Under the pieces are notes generated by a model. It was given only the letters and a program-made list of their open reading frames with translations, did not search any database and had not been told where the DNA came from. From Microcaldota archaeon (GTDB lineage Archaea; Micrarchaeota; Micrarchaeia; Anstonellales; Anstonellaceae): a stretch of 50,556 nt of DNA. The translations under genes and the position numbers were made by a program. The stretch lies in NCBI GenBank assembly GCA_026396415.1, contig JAPLWX010000036.1:1-50556 (forward strand). The letters are read 5' to 3'. This document shows positions 46,506 through 50,556 of the stretch, one piece after another (the stretch's first letter is position 1; each line of letters opens with the position of its first letter).

Positions 46506-48326
46506 TTATCGCCTCTTTTTCTTGTGCAGCTTCCTGTAAATCTCGGCTGCCTTGTCGAATTTGCCTTGCTTTGCGTAATTCTCTGCCGCCTTCCTGTATT
46601 TATCCCCGGCGTCTTTTTTCGCGCGCTTCCTTTTCCAGAACAGGAAGCCGATTCCCAGCGCGCACACTGCTCCGGCTATAACGACCGCATAGGTGGCATA
46701 CGCATCATTCGTAGCCGAATTCGCAAGCTGCGCGCTCTTGTCCGCCTCGCTGCCCACGTTCTGAAGCGCAGTCAGTGCATAAGCCGACTTGTCCAGGAAA
46801 TCCGAAAGTTGGGTGGACTGCTTGGCATCTTGGACAGCCTGCTGCGCGGATGGCAGCGCGCTCTGGGCACCGATTAACTGCTCCTGTGCCTGTGTAATTT
46901 TCGCCGCATTCGCCCCGAATGTCGCGCCCGCGCTGGAATAGGCATTTTTCGCCGCGTCAACCTTGCCCTGCGCGGAAAGCGAAGCAGCGTCAAGCGCGCC
47001 AACAATGGTGTCCTTCATCCTTTCAGCCACCCTGCCAAGCTGGTTGTTTGCATCCGCCGCATCGTTCCTTGCGCTCATGCTGCTGTTCACCGACTGCTCG
47101 CAGTATCCCGCCGAAAGCTGCGTCTTTGCCTGCGAATTCTCGTTCTTCGCGCCGTCAAGCTTCTGCCTCTGTGCCTCCACGTCCGAAGCAGCCGCGCCCG
47201 CGTTCATTTCTTGCGGCAGGCTCTTCACGATTGAAGCCAGCTTAGTATAGATGCCGTCAGCATCCGATATTTCGACTTTTGCGGAGAGCATCTGCCTGTA
47301 TGCCGTCTGGCACGTTTCAATGTTGCTGTTCAGTGATTCGTAAGCCTGCCTTGCCTTGTCTTCTGCCTGCTTCGCGTAGCCATTGGCCTTGTCGGCATCC
47401 GATTTTGCCTGCTCTGCGCTGTTGGAAACCTGGTCGGCCTGCGCAAGCTGCAGGTAGTCTTTCGCGCTTTCCAGCAGGCCCTTAGAGGTTGCCACTGCAG
47501 CGATTTCATCCCTTGTATCCATCCCTATGTCAGTTGCATTGCTGATTATCCTGTCCGCCATGCCAATCCAGCTCTGCGCGCTGCCTATGCTCTGGTTTGC
47601 CTGGTTGATTGCCAGCTTGACCGGGTCTGGCTGATAGCTTACAGAAATTGACGCCGAGCGGTCGCCCGTCATGTAGCTGCCCACCGTGCATTCCACGCTC
47701 ACTATGAACTGCATTGTGCCATTGCCGCTTGCCGGCGCCTGCACAGCCACCTGGAAGGTCTGCATGCCCGAGGGCGGGATTACCCCAAGCTGCTGCAGCG
47801 GCGTTTGGGAGGTGAGGTAGCCACAGTCCAGCTTCCTGTTGTCTGTCGAGGCAAGCCGCACCATAACAAGCATTGAGTCGCCGTCCGCCATCTGAAGAGA
47901 GGTCTGGTCAGGGGTTACGTCAAAGCTGAGAGGGGCGTTTAGAATGGAAGTGAGCGCATTTGTTGCCGTGTCGGCAGTGGATTTTGCCTGTGCAGCATAG
48001 TTTTGCGCGCTTGTTTCGTCATTCACTACTGAGTCGTATTGCGCCGATGCGAATTCATTGCTGGCTGAAAAATCAGCGCTCCTTGCCTGTTGCAACAGGC
48101 TTTGCGCGCTATTCAAGGAAGCAGAATATGAAGAGGAGGAAATGCCATATCTGTTTGCGTCCGTGAGTTTGCTGCTCAGGGCATCCACGGAGGACTGCGC
48201 GCCCTTGATGACGGGAGATGCGCTGTTTATGGCATTCAGGGCATCCATATAGGTGGCAGAAGCGTAAACGGTCGGAAGAAGCATCATTACAACGGCAAAA
48301 GCGATCATGTTTGCGTGCCGGCCCAT
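46506..48326 (-). CDS. Secreted coiled-coil surface protein with C-terminal anchor
   Basis: A 606-aa protein: signal peptide (MIAFAVVMMLLPTVYASA), Ala/Ser/Gln-rich coiled coil, a beta-rich domain at about 135-235 (SFDVTPDQTSLQMADGD), a second long coiled coil, one membrane helix near 550 (VVIAGAVCALGIGFLFW) and a basic TPR-like tail (AENYAKQGKFDKAAEIYRKL) in the cytoplasm. It probably projects from the cell surface and could serve adhesion or mating contacts. GGAGGTG before ATG 48326 overlaps the stop codon of the regulator gene. The frame start at 48335 (GTG) is rejected. Confidence 0.8.
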   Translation of the reverse strand: MGRHANMIAFAVVMMLLPTVYASATYMDALNAINSASPVIKGAQSSVDALSSKLTDANRYGISSSSYSASLNSAQSLLQQARSADFSASNEFASAQYDSVVNDETSAQNYAAQAKSTADTATNALTSILNAPLSFDVTPDQTSLQMADGDSMLVMVRLASTDNRKLDCGYLTSQTPLQQLGVIPPSGMQTFQVAVQAPASGNGTMQFIVSVECTVGSYMTGDRSASISVSYQPDPVKLAINQANQSIGSAQSWIGMADRIISNATDIGMDTRDEIAAVATSKGLLESAKDYLQLAQADQVSNSAEQAKSDADKANGYAKQAEDKARQAYESLNSNIETCQTAYRQMLSAKVEISDADGIYTKLASIVKSLPQEMNAGAAASDVEAQRQKLDGAKNENSQAKTQLSAGYCEQSVNSSMSARNDAADANNQLGRVAERMKDTIVGALDAASLSAQGKVDAAKNAYSSAGATFGANAAKITQAQEQLIGAQSALPSAQQAVQDAKQSTQLSDFLDKSAYALTALQNVGSEADKSAQLANSATNDAYATYAVVIAGAVCALGIGFLFWKRKRAKKDAGDKYRKAAENYAKQGKFDKAAEIYRKLHKKKRR

Positions 48327-48327
48327 T

Positions 48328-48837
48328 TTACACACCTCCTAATAGCATCCTTGCCAAGTCTCCATAACCCTCTTTGAGTATGCGCTTCGGCTGGATGAAG
48401 AATGATTCAAGGCCCGAGATGGACTTCCCGTACTTGCCCTTGAACTCTGCAAGGAAATCGTTGTACTCCTCGAAGCTGAGGAATGCCATCTTGGCAATGT
48501 ACTTGCTGTTCGGGTTCGAGCCCTCGGCGAAATAGGTCGTGTGCGGCGTCGATGTGAATTCGTCCTCCATCTTCTTTGTGAGCTTCTTGTCCGCAAAGGC
48601 ATTCCACTGGAAGACAAGCACGAAGTAGAAGCAGACGCCGAGCTTTTCAAGGTCAAATGCAGGGGTGCTCCCGGTGAGAACGCCGGCGCGTTCGAGCTTC
48701 GTCCTCATGTAAGAAATCATGGGCTTGCTGATTCCTGTTTCTTTTGCTATGTCGGAGTCATTCTTGATGCCGCCCTTTGACAGGATGGCCAGGAATCGCT
48801 TTTCGTTTGCCGTTAGCTTGATTGAATTCCGTTCCAT
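48328..48837 (-). CDS. Lrp-like winged-helix regulator
   Basis: A 169-aa protein with an N-terminal helix-turn-helix (LTANEKRFLAILSKGGIKNDSDIAKETG and SKPMISYMRTKLERAG) and a RAM-like C-terminal domain (GVCFYFVLVFQWNAF...). It is single-copy, unlike the two tandem Lrp proteins of the window. It begins the operon leading to the surface protein, the membrane protein and the Cdc6-like protein. TTTAAAATAT (complement of about 48863-48872) lies 26-35 nt before ATG 48837, so it is leaderless. Confidence 0.8.
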   Translation of the reverse strand: MERNSIKLTANEKRFLAILSKGGIKNDSDIAKETGISKPMISYMRTKLERAGVLTGSTPAFDLEKLGVCFYFVLVFQWNAFADKKLTKKMEDEFTSTPHTTYFAEGSNPNSKYIAKMAFLSFEEYNDFLAEFKGKYGKSISGLESFFIQPKRILKEGYGDLARMLLGGV

Positions 48838-48988
48838 GTAGAGTGTTATAGACCTAACATATTTTAAAGGGATAGGAATACGAGGAGGAGGTTACTCTAG
48901 AAACTATAATTTCCTATATTTTTTTCTAGTAAAAACACTATCTAAATCTTTAAGAAAGTTTGAACCGAATTTTCCCACAATAAACGGA

Positions 48989-49813
48989 TTACTTGTTCTC
49001 TTCTTTTTCAACATCAGTAGGCACCCCAAGTAATTGTTTCAGTCGTTCATCTTTCTTTCCAAATCCAAGTTCGTCCAAGTATATTTGATTTAACAGCTCT
49101 ATATTTGTTATAGGCAGAGGTTGACCGTTATCTAAAAGAATGTAGATATCCATATTCCGTCCCACTCCTTCTGCAACTTCTGCATTTCGTTTAGCTTTAT
49201 ATACGTTGTAGAGCGCCGTGAATATGTTTTCATCGGCTGAATGTTGCTGAAACATGAGTGCATTTATAGCCTGCATCGCGCCAGTTCCAATGGCAGCAAA
49301 TCCATAATCTCTGAAAGGGGCAATATTGAATTCGCTTATTACCGATATCTCAGCTTTACCATTTTCAAACCCGACCAGCATTATCTCAGTTTCGAGACTA
49401 TTTTCTAAGCAATTCTGAACAATGGATCTCATCTCCTCACTTTGTATCTCTCCTCTTGCTATTTCCTTTATTTCATTTAAGGTAAATCCAAGTCGGCTAG
49501 TAATTTGTGATTCCAGTTTACTATCTCGAAGTTGCTTCATCTTTTCTTTAATTATCTCAGAAGTTCTTCGAAAAGAAGTATTTGTTTCAACTCCAAGACC
49601 ATCAATTATTTCCGATAGGGAAACACCATTACTAGCTATCATAACATATGTACCATTCGGAAGTACAGTATACTTTTTCATTGGATTTTCGAATTGGCCA
49701 AGCCCTTCCAGACTTAACATATGATCGGTGACAAAAACGATTCCATCTCTAAACTTTTCTGGGGGATCTGACTTTAAATTAAATTTACAGATGCCAGCAA
49801 CGCATATTGTCAT
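48989..49813 (-). CDS. Proteasome-like Ntn hydrolase
   Basis: A 274-aa protein with the start of a proteasome/HslV-type fold: MTICVAGIC would expose Thr after Met removal, then IVFVTDHMLSLEG, KKYTVLPNGTYVMIASNG, and a late FAAIGTGAMQAINALMFQQH like the helix H3/H4 region of beta-type subunits. An inserted helical segment lies at about 80-130. Whether it degrades proteins or performs another Ntn reaction cannot be told. AT-rich codon use contrasts with the transfer genes to the left. It follows the membrane protein gene at 49823 by 9 nt and is probably co-transcribed. Confidence 0.7.
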   Translation of the reverse strand: MTICVAGICKFNLKSDPPEKFRDGIVFVTDHMLSLEGLGQFENPMKKYTVLPNGTYVMIASNGVSLSEIIDGLGVETNTSFRRTSEIIKEKMKQLRDSKLESQITSRLGFTLNEIKEIARGEIQSEEMRSIVQNCLENSLETEIMLVGFENGKAEISVISEFNIAPFRDYGFAAIGTGAMQAINALMFQQHSADENIFTALYNVYKAKRNAEVAEGVGRNMDIYILLDNGQPLPITNIELLNQIYLDELGFGKKDERLKQLLGVPTDVEKEENK

Positions 49814-49822
49814 GTGTATCCC

Positions 49823-50476
49823 TCACGAACTGAGAACGGTGATGCTCATTTTTCGACAGAGTGGGTTCTCGATATCTCTTATTTTTACGCAAATATTCAT
49901 TTCAGTTGTAAAATCTTTTTGAGATGGCACTACATAATTATTGACACAATAAAGTGTTATCTCAGCATGAGGTGGAATTATGCGGTCATTTGTTTTTTGT
50001 TGCAACACCTGGACAGTTTGACTTTGCTGAATCAGGCTTGGTGAAGTAGATTGCTGAACTGTGGGTACCTCAAAAACATTATCTTGAAGTGGCGTGCAAT
50101 TACCTCCTTCGTAGAAATATTCATTATCTGAAGGATTAAAAACTGTAAACTTAATCTCATTTGTTTGACCAGTGTAAACACGAGTATCTGGAAGTACGAG
50201 TTTTGGTGTTATCAACTGAGACACCTGAGCTTGACTGATTGCTGCCTGATTTTGAAAATATCCAGCAACAATTATCCCTATCAATGCTATTACAACAGTG
50301 ATTACTGCCCAAGGATTTGCATATGCCGTGTCAATTATGCGACTTACGGTATTTTCACGTGATTTTTCTACCCCCGCTGGAGTAATTCTCATCCAAACCG
50401 GATATTCACTTCCAACTGTAAACAACGGTTCAAAATTCCCCAATTTCAACGGTTCAGTCCCAGCCCTTCTTTTCAC
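49823..50476 (-). CDS. Single-pass membrane protein with extracytoplasmic Cys domain
   Basis: A 217-aa protein: about 50 cytoplasmic residues (NFEPLFTVGSEYPVWMRITP), one helix (PWAVITVVIALIGIIVAGYF) and a beta-rich outer domain with four cysteines (NCTPL, LYCVN, NICVK, PLCRK). It starts at GTG 50476, directly after an in-frame stop codon; ATG 50390 is a later alternative. No family recognised. It forms an apparent operon with the Ntn hydrolase. Confidence 0.6.
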   Translation of the reverse strand: MKRRAGTEPLKLGNFEPLFTVGSEYPVWMRITPAGVEKSRENTVSRIIDTAYANPWAVITVVIALIGIIVAGYFQNQAAISQAQVSQLITPKLVLPDTRVYTGQTNEIKFTVFNPSDNEYFYEGGNCTPLQDNVFEVPTVQQSTSPSLIQQSQTVQVLQQKTNDRIIPPHAEITLYCVNNYVVPSQKDFTTEMNICVKIRDIENPLCRKMSITVLSS

Positions 50477-50493
50477 CTAAAATGTTATATTCC

Positions 50494-50556
50494 TCACTCC
50501 TCTTTTTGCTGATTGTCGGTTGGCTCTCTCTGCAAAAGACCAATTCGTTTTCTGTC
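50494..50556 (-). CDS. C-terminal end of a gene running off the right edge
   Basis: On the minus strand a frame open from the window edge reads DRKRIGLLQREPTDNQQKEE and stops at TGA (50494-50496), 17 nt before the GTG start of the membrane protein gene. Its composition is protein-like and its spacing fits an operon, but 20 residues do not identify it. Confidence 0.35.
   Translation of the reverse strand, partial: DRKRIGLLQREPTDNQQKEE

Overview
The window reads as a chromosomal accessory region of an archaeon. The signs are AT-rich TATA elements 25-30 nt before start codons (leaderless genes at 19367, 23714, 25775, 32184, 34213, 38051, 48837), an SSV-type integrase, a Xer-like recombinase with a C-terminal zinc ribbon, an Orc1/Cdc6-like ATPase, a Csa3-like CARF regulator and tandem Lrp regulators. 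Leaderless genes sit beside genes with strong GGAGGTG ribosome binding sites. A DPANN lineage such as Micrarchaeota is possible from the gene style but is not proven. I saw no rRNA, tRNA or CRISPR array.

Layout. (1) 1-8777, minus strand: a defence-like block with an SNF2-type helicase and partner nuclease, a UvrD-RecB fusion, a PIN-domain protein and a CARF-winged-helix regulator. (2) 8778-13388, plus strand: a compact operon starting opposite the CARF gene across an 18-bp perfect palindrome. It encodes a coiled-coil protein, a 39-aa peptide, a very small FtsZ-like protein lacking the FtsZ C-terminal half, three small zinc ribbons, a helical protein, a Cdc48/Vps4-class AAA ATPase, an ankyrin protein and a CPBP membrane protease. 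This is my best candidate for an undescribed system. (3) 13422-20737: an AT-rich 1360-aa sacsin-like ATPase with a DUF3883 end, an SSV-type integrase, two small unknown genes and a family of repeats. A 32-nt sequence at 115-146 recurs inverted at 20519-20550, bracketing blocks 1-3.

(4) 20738-29292: GC-rich housekeeping genes for metal homeostasis: CDF exporter, DsrE-like protein, NRAMP importer, two DtxR-type regulators, feoA-feoB with its small Cys-rich partner, a ferritin-like protein and a carboxymuconolactone-decarboxylase-like protein, plus UppP and a 2-hydroxyacid dehydrogenase. The 3' end of the NRAMP gene is joined to a remnant of a VirB6/TrbL-like gene whose intact copy lies at 39131-40081.

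(5) 29293-48837: a probable integrated element. It has a Xer-like integrase, two divergent unknown/Lrp pairs, an array of TTCCTAGGAA palindromes beside a small HTH gene, and a stripped-down type IV secretion / DNA-transfer apparatus: two small two-helix pilin-like proteins, a TrbL/VirB6-like protein and a VirB3-VirB4 fusion with a C-terminal nuclease-like domain. A membrane-anchored HELLH protein and an atypical DNA methyltransferase lie among them. The methyltransferase-pilin operon, the TrbL-like gene and the VirB4 gene share upstream sequence blocks, suggesting co-regulation. A repeat-rich convergent intergenic region (44905-45120) next to an Orc1/Cdc6-like ATPase with a degenerate P-loop is a candidate replication or transfer origin. 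A four-gene minus-strand operon (48837 to 45121) links an Lrp-like regulator, a secreted coiled-coil surface protein, a membrane protein and the Cdc6-like protein. (6) 48989-50556: an AT-rich proteasome-like Ntn hydrolase and a membrane protein, with a truncated gene at the edge.
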